This document shows positions 31,701 to 41,067 of a DNA stretch of 64,000 nt, in pieces. Both the position numbers and the translations under genes were made by a program. The stretch comes from Gaiellasilicea sp963745775. GTDB lineage: Bacteria > Actinomycetota > Thermoleophilia > Gaiellales > Gaiellaceae. Each line of letters starts with the position of its first letter. The stretch's first letter is position 1. The stretch is taken from the NCBI GenBank assembly GCA_963745775.1, contig CAVUYY010000012.1:186001-250000 (forward strand), written 5' to 3'. The notes below the pieces were generated by a model. It did no database searches. It saw only the letters and a program-made list of their open reading frames with translations, and had not been told where the DNA came from.

Positions 31701-32230
31701 GGCGCCTCCCGAGTTGCTTCCTCCGCCTCGAAGAAGTCCCGCTTCGTGAACCCGAACATGCCTGCGATGAAGACGGTCGGGACCGTCTGGATCGCGTTGT
31801 TGTAGGTGAGCACGGTGTCGTTGTAGACCTGGCGGGAGACGGCAATCCGGTTCTCGGTCTGTGCGAGCTCGTCCTGGAGCTGGCGGAAGTTCTCGTCGGC
31901 CTGCAGCTCCGGATAGGCCTCCGCGACCGCGATCAGCCGCCCGAGCGCAGCACTCAGCATGTTCTCCGCGGCGCCCTGCTCGGCCGGCCCCTGTGCGGCC
32001 TGGGCGCGGGCTCGTGCGTTCGTGACCGCCTCGAACGTCTCGCGCTCGTGTGCGGCGTAGCCCTTGACCGTCTCGACGAGGTTCGGGATCAGGTCGTAGC
32101 GCCGCTTCAGCTGGACGTCGATCTGCGCCCACGCGTTCTCGACCCGGTTCCGGAGCTGGACGAGGCGGTTGTAGAGGTAGACGAGGGCGAGAACCAGGAG
32201 GACGATCACGCCGAGAACGATCCAGAGCAT
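31685..32230 (-). CDS. lemA: LemA family protein
   Basis: The 181-residue protein has one N-terminal membrane helix (MLWIVLGVIVLLVLALVYLY) and the LemA helical domain: NRLVQLRNRVENAWAQIDVQ, LKRRYDLIPNLVETVKGYA, and ENRIAVSRQVYNDTVLTYNN. LemA proteins are membrane-anchored helical bundles of unknown function. A TACGGT box 6 bases upstream (complement 32237-32242) supports the start. It is upstream of, and overlaps, the DUF2207 gene. Confidence 0.92.
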   Translation of the reverse strand: MLWIVLGVIVLLVLALVYLYNRLVQLRNRVENAWAQIDVQLKRRYDLIPNLVETVKGYAAHERETFEAVTNARARAQAAQGPAEQGAAENMLSAALGRLIAVAEAYPELQADENFRQLQDELAQTENRIAVSRQVYNDTVLTYNNAIQTVPTVFIAGMFGFTKRDFFEAEEATREAPRVAF

Positions 32231-32236
32231 GCGGTG

Positions 32237-32252
32237 ACCGTACCGTTACGCT
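32237..32252. promoter_or_regulatory. Overlapping divergent -10 boxes for lemA and the MOSC gene
   Basis: ACCGTA (32237-32242) is TACGGT on the minus strand, 6 bases from the lemA ATG. TACGCT (32247-32252) is 7 bases from the MOSC ATG. Both mRNAs would be leaderless or nearly so. Confidence 0.45.
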
Positions 32253-32259
32253 GGGACGG

Positions 32260-33031
32260 ATGGCAACCATGGCCGTAGCGGGCTTCAACGTCGCGCCGGT
32301 CAAGAGCCTCGGGCTCCAGCACCCCGAAGAGATCCAGCTCGAGGAGACGGGAGTGCGCGAGAACCGGCGCTTCTTCCTGATCCGCGAGGACGATCGACTG
32401 TTCCGTGGCGCCTATCACGGTCCTCTCGTGCGGATCCGGCCCGAGTACGACGCGGCGTCCGAGCGGCTCACGCTTCGCTTTCCGGACGGCTCGGCGGTGA
32501 GCGCGGACGCCCTCGGCGAGGAGCCCGCGAGCGGCGACTTCTGGGGGCGATCCGTACCGGGACGGGTGCTCGCGCGGGAGGTCTGCGACGCGCTCTCCGA
32601 GTATGCGGGCAACCCGCTGCGGATCCTCCGCGCAGTCGAGGACGGGATCGGCACCGACTCCCTGCATCCGGTGTCGTTGCTCGGCGACGGCTCGGTCTCG
32701 GAGCTGGCGCGGCGGCTCGCCGACCCGCAGCTCGATCCACGTCGCTTCCGCATGCTGGTCGAGCTGAGCGGCGTCGAGCCGCACGCCGAGGATGAGTGGG
32801 AGGGAGAGCCTGCTCCGGCTAGGCGACGCCGTGGTGCGCGTCGGCGGCCCGGTCGGCCGCTGCGCGAACACGACCTACGATCCGGACACGGGGCTCCGCG
32901 ACCACGACACGCTCCGGGCGATCCTCGACTACCGCGGGAAGCGCGAAGGCGAGGTCTGCTTCGGCGTCTACGCCGACGTCGTCGAGCCCGGCCGCGTTCG
33001 CGTTGGCGACCCGGTCAGTCAGGCCGTCTAG
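32260..33031 (+). CDS. MOSC domain protein (one frameshift)
   Basis: The protein of about 257 residues has the N-terminal MOSC beta-barrel (VAPVKSLGLQHPEEIQLEET, RRFFLIREDDRLFRGAYHGP) and the MOSC domain with a conserved cysteine in GGPVGRCANTTYDPDTGLRD, the expected molybdenum-cofactor sulfur site. MOSC proteins bind molybdenum cofactor and handle sulfur transfer or N-hydroxyl reduction. The frame slips near 32797-32808 between EDEWEGE and SLLRLGDAVVRV. The 3' end overlaps the convergent methyltransferase gene by 17 bases. Confidence 0.78.
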
Positions 33032-33728
33032 CGACGAAGACGACGTCCTCGCCGCCGGCATACGGGCGGCGATCGAACCAGCCGAAGATCTCCTCGACCT
33101 CGTATCCGGCACGCTCGAGTAGCCGCGACCATTCGACGGGGGAGAGCCAGGCCAGGAGCATCGTCGACGCCTCCTCTCCCCGGCGAACCGACAGCGTCAG
33201 CGTGCGCTCCCCCTCGTCCCAGTCGGCCCGCTCGAAGATCCCGGGCTCGCGCTCGAGCCAACGCCCGTGCGTCGCCTCGACGTCCTCCTTGCTGGGTGCG
33301 AAGACGTCGAAGACGAGGCGACCGCCGGGCTCGAGGAGGGAGAAGACGGCTGCGAGCGCACGCCGCCGCTCCGCGTCCGTCGTCATGTGGAGGAGCGAGC
33401 GGAACGGGACGAGGACGAGCTGCACCTGCTCGGCGACCGGCGGCTCACGGAGGTCGCCGTGGCGCAGGTCGAGGAGCTCCTCGACCCCGGCCGCACGCGC
33501 CCGCTCGCGGGCGATGTCGAGCATCGCGGGCGAGCCGTCGATCCCGATCACCCGGACGCCGGCCTCGGCGATCGGAACCGCGATCCGCCCGGTCCCGCAC
33601 GCGAGCTCGATCACCGGCTCGCCCGCCGCGAGCGCTTCCTCGACATAGAAGTCGATGTCCTCGGTGACGCTCGCGCTCCAGGGGTCGTAGAGCTTCGCGA
33701 TCGCGTCATACGGGCTGGGATCGCTCAC
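33015..33728 (-). CDS. Class I SAM-dependent methyltransferase
   Basis: The 237-residue protein has the Rossmann motif VIELACGTGRIAVPIAEAGV (residues about 39-58), then VIGIDGSPAMLDIARERA, and LLEPGGRLVFDVFAPS (post-I to motif III). It is of the small-molecule methyltransferase_25 type; the substrate is unknown. GTG 33728 lies 8 bases after a TACCAT box (complement 33737-33742). Confidence 0.85.
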   Translation of the reverse strand: MSDPSPYDAIAKLYDPWSASVTEDIDFYVEEALAAGEPVIELACGTGRIAVPIAEAGVRVIGIDGSPAMLDIARERARAAGVEELLDLRHGDLREPPVAEQVQLVLVPFRSLLHMTTDAERRRALAAVFSLLEPGGRLVFDVFAPSKEDVEATHGRWLEREPGIFERADWDEGERTLTLSVRRGEEASTMLLAWLSPVEWSRLLERAGYEVEEIFGWFDRRPYAGGEDVVFVARRPD

Positions 33729-33736
33729 GCGGGCCG

Positions 33737-33746
33737 ATGGTACAGT
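33737..33746. promoter_or_regulatory. Overlapping divergent -10 boxes for the methyltransferase gene and pheS
   Basis: ATGGTACAGT contains TACCAT (minus strand) and TACAGT (plus strand) sharing two bases; the starts lie 8 and 7 bases away. RNA polymerase could occupy only one at a time. Confidence 0.45.
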
Positions 33747-33753
33747 CGCCCGC

Positions 33754-34737
33754 GTGGACGCCCAGGCGCTTGAAACCGAGGCTCTGAGCGCGATCGAGGC
33801 GGCCGCGACCGTCGACGAGGTGGAGGAGGCGCGCGTCCGCTACCTGGGTCGAAAGGCCGAGCTCAAGCTCGCCCTGCGCGAGGTGCGCGACCGCGAGACG
33901 GGGATGACCTTGAATGCGGTCCGGGTCGCGATCGAGGAAGCGCTGGCGCGCCGGGAGCAGGAGCTCACGACGGCCGTCGTGGAGGACACCGACTTCGACG
34001 TGACACTGCCCGGCGAGACGTTCGCACGAGGCCAGCTCCATCTCGTCACGCAGGTGAGGCGCGCCGTCGAAGACGCGTTCCTCGGGCTCGGGTACGAGGT
34101 GCGCGAGGATCGCGAGGTCGAGACGGTCGAGTACAACTTCGACCTCCTCGCCTTCCCGGACTGGCACCATGCGCGCTCGCCGCGCGAGACCTTCTTCTTC
34201 GACGAGCAGAGGTTGCTCCGCACCGAGACCTCGCCCTCGCAGATCCACCTGATGCAGGAGCGCGAGCCGCCGTTCTACATGGTCTCGATCGGGCGTGTCT
34301 ACCGCCGCGACACGGTCGATGCGACGCACTTCACGATGTTCCACCAGTTCGAAGGGCTCGCCGTCGACCGCGGGCTGACGCTGGCCGATCTGCGGGGGAC
34401 GCTCCGCTACGTGATGAGGGCCCTCTACGGCGCGGAGCGCCGGGTGCGCTTCCGCACGCACTACTTCCCCTTCACCGAGCCGTCGATGGAGCCCGATGTC
34501 TCCTGCCCGATCTGCGACGGCGAAGGCTGCCGCGTCTGCAGGCAGTCCGGCTGGATCGAGATGGGAGGCTCGGGAATGGTCGATCCTCAGGTCTTCGCGA
34601 ACGTCGGTTACGACCCGGAGGAATGGAGCGGGTTCGCGTTCGGAATGGGGCTCGAGCGAACGGCCCAGCTACGTCATGCCGTGCCCGGCGTACGGCCGTT
34701 CTGGGAGAACGACCTCCGCGTCCTGAGGCAGTTCTAG
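33754..34737 (+). CDS. pheS: Phenylalanyl-tRNA synthetase alpha subunit
   Basis: The 327-residue subunit has the N-terminal helical arm (RVRYLGRKAELKLALREVRD) and the class II catalytic core: GYEVREDREVETVEYNFDLL, LRTETSPSQIHLMQEREPPF, FHQFEGLAVDRGLTLADLRG and FGMGLERTAQLRHAVPGVRP. A CPICDGEGCRVCRQSGW insertion binds zinc, a feature of many bacterial PheS. It forms an alpha2-beta2 enzyme with PheT, 15 bases downstream. GTG start with TACAGT box. Confidence 0.96.
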   Translation: MDAQALETEALSAIEAAATVDEVEEARVRYLGRKAELKLALREVRDRETGMTLNAVRVAIEEALARREQELTTAVVEDTDFDVTLPGETFARGQLHLVTQVRRAVEDAFLGLGYEVREDREVETVEYNFDLLAFPDWHHARSPRETFFFDEQRLLRTETSPSQIHLMQEREPPFYMVSIGRVYRRDTVDATHFTMFHQFEGLAVDRGLTLADLRGTLRYVMRALYGAERRVRFRTHYFPFTEPSMEPDVSCPICDGEGCRVCRQSGWIEMGGSGMVDPQVFANVGYDPEEWSGFAFGMGLERTAQLRHAVPGVRPFWENDLRVLRQF

Positions 34738-34752
34738 GTGCCGCAGCTCTAG

Positions 34753-37040
34753 ATGAAGCTCCCGCTCTCCTGGCTGCGCGACTACGTCGCGCTCGACATG
34801 CCCGTTGCGGAGCTCGTGCACCGCCTCAGCGTCAGTGCGGCCGAGGTGAACTCCGTCGAGCCGCGCGGGCCCGTGGACGAGAACGGCAACCACGCGCTCT
34901 TCCTCGTCGGCCGGGTCGTCGAGGCCGGCAAGCATCCGAATGCCGACCGGCTCCAGCTCTGCCGAGTCGACGTCGGGGAGGCCGAGCCGCGGCAGATCGT
35001 GTGCGGCGCCTGGAACTTCGGCACGGGCGCGACCGTTGCGGTCGCGCTGCCAGGCGCCCGACTGCCCGGGGCGGAGCAGCCGCTCGGCGAGGCCAAGCTC
35101 CGCGGCGAGCTCTCGCGCGGGATGATCCTGTCCGAGCGAGAGCTGGAGCTCGGAACCGACCACGGCGGGATCCTCGTGCTTCCGGAGATGGAGCCTGGTA
35201 CGCCGCTCGCGGACGTGTTGCCGCTGGCCGACGCGATCATGGACGTCGAGCCCACCGGAAACCGCGTCGACCTCCTCTCCGTCTACGGTCTGGCGCGCGA
35301 GGTGGCGGCGCTCTTCAGGCTCGAGCTCGCGCCGCCGCCGGGGCGGGATCCCGAGACCGGCGGTGCGGAGCGCGGTCGAGATCGCGATCGACGACCTCGC
35401 CGGTTGCCCTCGCTATATCGGCCGAACGTTCAGCGGCGTCACCGTCGCCCCCTCGCCACCGTGGCTCCGGGCGCGGATCTCGGCGGCGGGAATGCGACCG
35501 ATCTCGAACGTCGTCGATGTGACGAACTACGTCATGCTCGCCCTCGGCAACCCGATTCACGCGTTCGACCGGACGACGCTCGCCGACGATCGGATCCTCG
35601 TTCGGCGCGCGCACCGACGGCGAGACGCTGCGCACGCTCGACGGCACGGAGCGTCGACTGGAAGCCGGCGATCTCGTGATCGCCGACGGGCGGCAGGCGG
35701 TCGCCCTGGCAGGGATCATGGGCGGCGAGGAGACCGAGGTTCGAGACGCGACGACCGAGATCCTGCTCGAGGCTGCGAACTTCGAGCCCGTCGGGCTGCT
35801 GCGGACCTCAGAGCGACTGAAGCTCCGCACGGAAGGCTCGAATCGCTGGGAGAAGGGCGTGGATCCTCACCTGGCGCCGCAGGCGGCCGCACTTGCGACG
35901 GAATTGCTCGTCGAGATCTGCGGCGCGAGCTGGACCGGTCACGCCGATGTTCATGGCGCGCTCCCGGAGCGAGCGTCGATTCGACTGCGGCCCGACCGCG
36001 CCGACGCGCTGATCGGCCTCCAGACCCTGCCGGAGGAGCAGCGCGCGATCCTGGAGCGCTTCGGGTTCGAGACCGAGGACGACCGTGTCACCGTGCCGAC
36101 CTGGCGCGCGCGCGACGTGACGCGGGAGGTCGATCTCGTCGAGGAGATCGCGCGAGTCCGGCTCGACGAGGTCCCGTTCACGCTTCCCCGGCGAAGCGAG
36201 ATGTTCGGCTCGCTGACGCCGGTGCAGAGGTTCCGCCGCCGCATCGAGGACGTGCTCGTCGGGCTCGGACTCGCCGAGATCTACACGCCGTCGCTCGTGC
36301 CCACCGTGGCCGAGCCGGGCGGGCTGACGCTCCCCGATCCGGTCGGCGACCAGGCGACGCTGCGGACGACCCTCCTCCACGGCCTCGTCGAGGCTGCGCG
36401 TCGAAACGCCGCGGTCGGCAACGACGAGCTCGCGTTCTTCGAGATCGCCCGCGTCTACCTTCCCCGGTCGAGCGACCTGCCGGACGAGCAGGTGCGCGTG
36501 GCCGCGCTCGTCGAAGGAGGCTTCGCTCGCGTCAAGGGAGTGGTCGAGGCTCTCTACGGTGCGCTCAAGGTCGAGCTGGCCGTCGAGCCGACCGAGCGGC
36601 CGTTTCTCTATCCCGGTCGTGCCGCGGCACTCGAGGCCGGCTGGCTCGGCGAGCTCCACCCGGAGCTGCTCGAAGGACGCTGGGGCGCACTCGAGCTCGA
36701 CCTGGATCTGCTCTGTGCCGGTTCCCGCGATCCGGTCCAGTACGAGGACGTGCTCACGTTCCCGCCCGTGAAGCACGATTTCGCGTTCGTCGTCGACGCC
36801 GCGCTGCCTGCCGAGACGCTGTTTGCGGCGGCGCGCGAGGCGGCCGGACCGGAGCTGCGCGAGGTGCACTTCCTCAGCGACTTTCGCGAGCCGCCGATTC
36901 CGGCGGGGAAGAAGTCGCTGGCGTTTCGAGCGGAGTTCCGCTCACCGGAGCGGACGCTCACCGACAACGAGGTGGCTCCGCTTCGCGAGCGGATCGTGAC
37001 CGCCCTCGCCGAGCGGTTCGGCGCCGAGCTTCGAGCCTGA
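34753..37040 (+). CDS. pheT: Phenylalanyl-tRNA synthetase beta subunit (two frameshifts)
   Basis: Joining three frames gives about 762 residues: B1 MKLPLSWLRDYVALDMPVAE, the tRNA-binding EMAP-like part GRVVEAGKHPNADRLQLCRV, B3/B4 PISNVVDVTNYVMLALGNPI and GGEETEVRDATTEILLEAAN, B5 and core, and the C-terminal FDX anticodon-binding domain with FPPVKHDFAFVVDAALP. Frame changes lie near 35363 (one surplus G) and 35605-35620 (within a CGCGCGC run). The gene is essential and single-copy, so both are almost certainly sequence errors. Confidence 0.93.
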
Positions 37041-37043
37041 CGA

Positions 37044-37460
37044 CTACAGCGCGGTCGGCGCGAGCCGGTCCGCCAGCGCCTCGAGCACGCGAATCTGGAT
37101 CCGGGGTGAATGGTCGAGCAGGCCGCGGAACGCGCTGGCGGTGATCACGAGCAGCCGCGAGTCTTCGGTCGTCGTCACGGTCGCCGTTCGTGGGGAGCGT
37201 CGAGACGAGCGCGATCTCGCCGAAGAAGTCGCCGGCACCGAGCTCGTTCAGCTTCCGCCACCGCGTCGCACGTCGGCTGCTCCGCGAGAGCAGGATGAAG
37301 AACTCGCGGCCGCGGTCGCCCTCCTGCAGCAGCTCCTTGCCGCCGGAACGTCGATCTCGTCCGCGATGGACGCGATCTCGGCGATCTCGCCCTTCGAGCA
37401 GTGGGCGAAGAGCGGCACGTTCCGGATCAGATCGACTTTTGCGTTCTTCCCGAGCTTCAC
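37044..37460 (-). CDS. Cyclic nucleotide-binding domain protein (several frameshifts)
   Basis: Joining frames gives about 138 residues: VKLGKNAKVDLIRNVPLFAH, CSKGEIAEIASIADEIDVPA, then GKELLQEGDRGREFFILL, the phosphate-binding-cassette-like GAGDFFGEIALVSTLP, and the end LLVITASAFRGLLDHSPRIQ with LADRLAPTAL. It is the effector domain of the Crp/Fnr fold without the DNA-binding helix-turn-helix, a stand-alone sensor common in actinobacteria. About four frame slips are needed in 417 bases. GTG 37460 is the chosen start. Confidence 0.65.
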
Positions 37461-37533
37461 GGAGCCGACTGTACGCGATCGTTCCGGTCGCACGTGCAAT
37501 CCGAATTCGGTAGCACGCACGTAGGGTTCGGTG

Positions 37534-38210
37534 ATGCGTTCTCGGGGTCTCGTCGTCGCCGCTGCGTTAGCTGTCGTCGTCACCATCGTCGCCTCGGTGG
37601 CGCTTGCGCAGGACGGGAAGCTTTCGGGAACCGTGGGGCCAGGTTTCACGATCAAGCTCGTCGGGGCAGACGGGCTTCCCGTTCAGAGGCTCGCCCCAGG
37701 AACCTACGAGCTGGCGGTCGACGATCGCTCGCCGGAGCACAACTTCCACCTGAGCGGCCCCGGGGTCGACGTGGCGACTCCGGTCGACGACGTCGGCGCC
37801 CAGACGTTCTCCGTCACGCTGAGAGACGGGCGCTACACCTTCGTCTGCGACCCGCACAGGCTCACGATGCGCGGCGGCTTCGACGTCGGTACCGGCCCAC
37901 CGCCACCGCCACCGCCACCGCCCGGCGATCCGGTTGAACGCGACCGTCGGTCCCGGCGCCACGATCTCGCTGCGCACCGTCGCCGGCACGTGGCCTCGGA
38001 AGCTCAAGGCTGGGTCGTACGTGATCACCGTGCGCGATCGGACGAAGCTGCACAACTTCCACCTGAGCGGCGCGGGTGTCAATCGGAAGACGGGCGTGGC
38101 CCAGGTTGCCACGGTTGTCTGGAGGCTCACGTTGAAGCGCGGCACGCTCGTCTTCTACTCGGACCGGAGCGCGACGAAGCTCCGCGGCTTGGTGGTGTGT
38201 GGTCTCCTAA
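37534..38210 (+). CDS. Secreted protein with two cupredoxin-like domains (one or two frameshifts)
   Basis: A signal peptide (RGLVVAAALAVVVTIVASVA) leads into a domain with TYELAVDDRSPEHNFHLSGP and YTFVCDPHRLTMRGGFDVG, then a proline run, and after a slip near 37930 a second copy with SYVITVRDRTKLHNFHLSGA and RGTLVFYSDRSATKLRG. Domain 1 has His ... Cys-x2-His-x3-Met, a type-1 copper set; domain 2 lacks the cysteine (FYSDRS), so only one site is likely. The second domain looks like an internal duplication. The 3' end is uncertain because another slip near 38190 is likely. Confidence 0.6.
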
Positions 38211-39121
38211 ACTCGGCGGCTCGGCTTGACGAGTCCCGCATCTGGACCGCCGGCCGCGTAGATCTCCGCTTCGCGGTCGAGCTCCGAGTTGAGCTCCGCC
38301 CCGAAGAGGAGCGCGAAGGCGGAGTAGTTCAGCCAGAGCAACAGCACGACGCCGCTCGCCAGCGCGCCGTAGGTCCTCGAGTACGACTCCGAGAAGCTCG
38401 TGTAGAGCGCGAACAGGCCGGAGAGCGCGAGCCAGGAGAGGCCTCCGAGGAGCGCGCCCGGGGAGAGCCACCGCCAGTTGCGGACGTCGAGGTTGGGCGC
38501 GAGGTAGTAGACGAACGAGAAGAAGAAGAGGATCGCGGCGAAGGCGATCGGCCAGCGAAGGATCGACCAGACGAGGTCGAACGCGCCTCCCAGTCGGGCT
38601 TGCTCGGCGATCGCATTTCCGAGCGGTCCCCCGAAGACGATCAGGAGCAGCAGTCCCGCCGTCGTCAGCCCGGTCGAGAAGACGAGCACGATCGAGATGA
38701 TTCTCGTCATCCAGAACGAACGTGTCTCCACCCGTTCATACGCTCGGTTGACCGCCTTGAGAACCGAGTTCATCGCGCCGCTCGCCGCCCAGGTGGCGCC
38801 CGCGAGCCCGACGACGAAGGCCAGCGTCGACGTGCCGGTCGACGTTTCCGCCTGCAGCGTGTCGACCGTCTCGAGGACGTCGCCCGGCGCGATCGGAGCA
38901 AGGAAGTCCTTCAAGGTCGGGTAGGCGTCGACCAGGTCGAGCAAGCCGACGAGGAAGACGACGGCCGGAAAGAAGGCGAGGAGCGAGCTGAATGCGATCT
39001 GCTGGGCGAGACCCATGCAGTCGTCGTTCAGGAACTCCTGGAAGGCTCGCTTGAAAACGGCGCGCCAGCGGCTGAATGGGAGCCGGTAGGGGTTCGCGGG
39101 GGCGGTACCGACGCGGCTCAG
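38207..39121 (-). CDS. YihY/BrkB family inner membrane protein
   Basis: The protein of about 304 residues has the YihY pattern: WRAVFKRAFQEFLNDDCMGL, AQQIAFSSLLAFFPAVVFLV, GATWAASGAMNSVLKAVNRA, and LWLNYSAFALLFGAELNSEL, with six hydrophobic segments. Function is unproven despite the old ribonuclease BN name. The conserved part begins before the first ATG (39016); the only codon in place is CTG 39121, which overlaps the previous stop (CTGA). It is the last gene of a five-gene overlapping operon. Confidence 0.85.
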   Translation of the reverse strand: MSRVGTAPANPYRLPFSRWRAVFKRAFQEFLNDDCMGLAQQIAFSSLLAFFPAVVFLVGLLDLVDAYPTLKDFLAPIAPGDVLETVDTLQAETSTGTSTLAFVVGLAGATWAASGAMNSVLKAVNRAYERVETRSFWMTRIISIVLVFSTGLTTAGLLLLIVFGGPLGNAIAEQARLGGAFDLVWSILRWPIAFAAILFFFSFVYYLAPNLDVRNWRWLSPGALLGGLSWLALSGLFALYTSFSESYSRTYGALASGVVLLLWLNYSAFALLFGAELNSELDREAEIYAAGGPDAGLVKPSRRV

Positions 39122-39366
39122 TGCTCGCGGCCCTTGCGGGCGAAGAACCGCATCGTCGCCCCGATCCCGCCGGCGAGGAAGAACCCTGCTCCGAGAGCGC
39201 CGGCCGCCACCACGGGCAGGTTGGCGCGAAGCTTGCCGGCGACGTCCGTCGCCTCGCCGAGTCCCTCGCGCAGCTCCTCGACGGCGTTCGCGAGCTGCTC
39301 TCGCTCGGCTTCGATCTCGCTCCGCACCGTCTCCAGGGTGCGGCGGTTCGAGCTAACGGTTGCCAT
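39118..39366 (-). CDS. DUF3618 family protein
   Basis: The 82-residue protein is a charged helix (TVRSEIEAEREQLANAVEEL, REGLGEATDVAGKL) followed by one membrane helix (ANLPVVAAGALGAGFFLAGG) and a basic tail, the DUF3618 layout. It may line the membrane with the holin-like partner. Its ATG lies 14 bases inside the upstream gene. Confidence 0.8.
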   Translation of the reverse strand: MATVSSNRRTLETVRSEIEAEREQLANAVEELREGLGEATDVAGKLRANLPVVAAGALGAGFFLAGGIGATMRFFARKGREH

Positions 39367-39783
39367 TGCCCTTGAGCGCCTCGGTCGTCAACTTCGCCTC
39401 GCGAATCGCCTGTTCGGGGACCGGGGGTGAGCCCTTCTTGATCCGCGCGCGGGCGAGCAGCCCGAGCACGCCGACGAGCGCGAGCAGCCCGAGCGGTGAC
39501 GACCAGGAGCGCGAGCCAGGTGTCGACGACGATCGCGAGCGCTGCGGCGATCGTCGCAAGGAGGAACCCGAGCCCGTAGAGGGCGAGCACGCCGGCGCCG
39601 ATCCCGAGCCCGACGCCTGCTCCGAGCGAGCCGAGCTTCCGCTTGAGCTCGAGTGACGGCCAGCTCGAGCTCCAGCTTCGCAAGCGAGCTGGCGTGCTCG
39701 GCAACCTGCTTCGCGGCGCCCCCGACACCCGGCTTGCCGCCGAGGACGTCGCGCTCCACGTCGCTAGCGGCGGGGGTGGGCAT
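39353..39783 (-). CDS. Holin-like DUF1469 membrane protein (two frameshifts)
   Basis: Joining frames gives about 143 residues: an N-terminal helix KQVAEHASSLAKLELELAVT, two membrane helices (VGLGIGAGVLALYGLGFLLA and LAIVVDTWLALLVVT/LLALVGVLGLLA) and a soluble tail PPVPEQAIREAKLTTEALKG. This is the actinobacterial Holin-X/DUF1469 family; the name comes from sequence shape, not proven lysis activity. Slips lie near 39655 and 39500. Confidence 0.7.
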
Positions 39784-40118
39784 GGCCTCTCCAGTCGATC
39801 ACCTTCGCGAGGAGCGTGCCCAGACCGAAAGCCGCCCCGGTCACGATGAACGGATTCGGCCCACCCTTGCGCGAGCTCCTTCTTGTGTTGCGGGCCGGAC
39901 GGGGCATGGACGGCAGATCCCGGCTCCGCGTCTTTCGGCGCCTCGCCTTTCGCACGCGCCACCATCAGCGACGGCTTCAGCTTGCGCAGGAAGGTCGCGT
40001 CGTCGGTCAGCTCGTCTGCGAGCTTCGAGCCGACGCCGCCTTTCGCAGCAGCCTTGTCAGCCAGCGCGTCGAGCTTGTCGGCTCCCTGCTCGACCGCCTT
40101 GTCGCCCGTCGTCGTCAT
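39764..40118 (-). CDS. Hypothetical membrane-operon protein (one frameshift)
   Basis: About 118 residues: MTTTGDKAVEQGADKLDALA, DELTDDATFLRKLKPSLMVA, a proline/alanine linker and, after a slip near 39870, GGPNPFIVTGAAFGLGTLLA with WRGHAHPRR. One short membrane helix is at the C-terminus. Its ATG overlaps the stop of the 42-residue gene upstream and its 3' end overlaps the holin-like gene. No family is recognised. Confidence 0.55.
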
Positions 40119-40243
40119 CGCTTGGTTGGAGGCTTCTCACCCGTCGCGATCCGCCAGATTCCCGCTGCCGCCTTTTTTGCGGCCATCGCCGCGAGCGCGG
40201 CCATCCCGGCGTAGAGCCCAGTCCAGAGAAGCTTGCGCAGCAT
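40115..40243 (-). CDS. Small membrane protein, first gene of the YihY operon
   Basis: A 42-residue protein, MLRKLLWTGLYAGMAALAAM then AAKKAAAGIWRIATGEKPPT, with one short hydrophobic helix. Its TGA overlaps the ATG of the next gene (ATGA). Similar tiny proteins with a W-R-x-x-T-G-E-x-P-P end are common in front of DUF3618/holin-like genes in related bacteria, as I recall; that is recognition, not a search. Confidence 0.55.
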   Translation of the reverse strand: MLRKLLWTGLYAGMAALAAMAAKKAAAGIWRIATGEKPPTKR

Positions 40244-40306
40244 GAGGTCGTCGTTACCTCGTCGCCGCATCGGCAAACGTGTCACCCCCTCGGGTTACGG
40301 TGCGCC

Positions 40307-40771
40307 ATGGACCGGGAGTCGCGGCCGCTGACCAAGCCCGAGCGGCAACGCCTGATCGAGAGCGTGCTGATCCGGCGGAGGGTGGGCACGCAGCTCGAGC
40401 TTCGTGCGGCGCTCGCAGCGGCGGGCTGCGCAGTCGCGCAGGCCACCCTGTCTCGCGACCTGCGCGAGCTCGAGGCGGAGAAGGCGACAGACGAGCTGGG
40501 GAGACCGCGGTACGTCCTCCCGGGGCGGAGCTCGGCCCACGACCCTCGGTCGGCGCTCGCGGACATCCTCACCCGCTACGCCCGAGGCTTGACGGCGGCT
40601 CAGAACATCGTCGTGATCCGCTCGGAGCTCGGCTCGGCGCCGGCGATCGCGAGGGCGATCGACCGAGCCCGCCTGCCGCTCGTCGTCGGCACGCTGGCCG
40701 GCGACGACACCTGTCTCGTGATCGCGGCGAGCGCGGCCGACGCGAGGGCGCTTGTGCAGGAGCTTGGCTAG
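40307..40771 (+). CDS. argR: Arginine repressor ArgR
   Basis: The 154-residue protein has the ArgR winged helix (LIESVLIRRRVGTQLELRAA, then VAQATLSRDLRELEAEKATD) and the C-terminal arginine-binding hexamer domain (VIRSELGSAPAIARAIDRAR, VVGTLAGDDTCLVIAAS), including GTLAGDDT. It represses arginine synthesis genes when arginine binds. No other arg gene is in the window. Confidence 0.93.
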   Translation: MDRESRPLTKPERQRLIESVLIRRRVGTQLELRAALAAAGCAVAQATLSRDLRELEAEKATDELGRPRYVLPGRSSAHDPRSALADILTRYARGLTAAQNIVVIRSELGSAPAIARAIDRARLPLVVGTLAGDDTCLVIAASAADARALVQELG

Positions 40772-41067
40772 AGGTCGGTCGTATCCGAGCGAATGACCTC
40801 GGACGGCGGTGGTTCGTCGTGCTCTCCGAGCCGCTCGAAGCCCGCCTCGTCGAGATCGAGCTCGACCCGGCCGTCGTAGATCGTGCGAACCCGCTCAGCT
40901 GGCACGTACCGCTTCGCGCGGAGCAGCCCGTGCGCGACGGAGAGACCATTGAAGATGTCCTTGTCGCTGTCGCCGACGACCTCGTCCACCTTGCCGAGGT
41001 CTGCGCCGTCGGAACCACCGACGAGCCAGCCCTTCTCGATCAGGAACCAGGAGACGGGGTCGCTCAC
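40768..41067 (-). CDS. PRC-barrel-like (DUF2171) protein
   Basis: The 99-residue protein reads VSWFLIEKGWLVGGSDGADL, GKVDEVVGDSDKDIFNGLSV and AERVRTIYDGRVELDLDEAG, the beta-barrel shape of small PRC/DUF2171 proteins. Function unknown. GTG 41067 overlaps the stop of the gene upstream and its own stop overlaps the argR stop on the other strand. Confidence 0.65.
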   Translation of the reverse strand: MSDPVSWFLIEKGWLVGGSDGADLGKVDEVVGDSDKDIFNGLSVAHGLLRAKRYVPAERVRTIYDGRVELDLDEAGFERLGEHDEPPPSEVIRSDTTDL

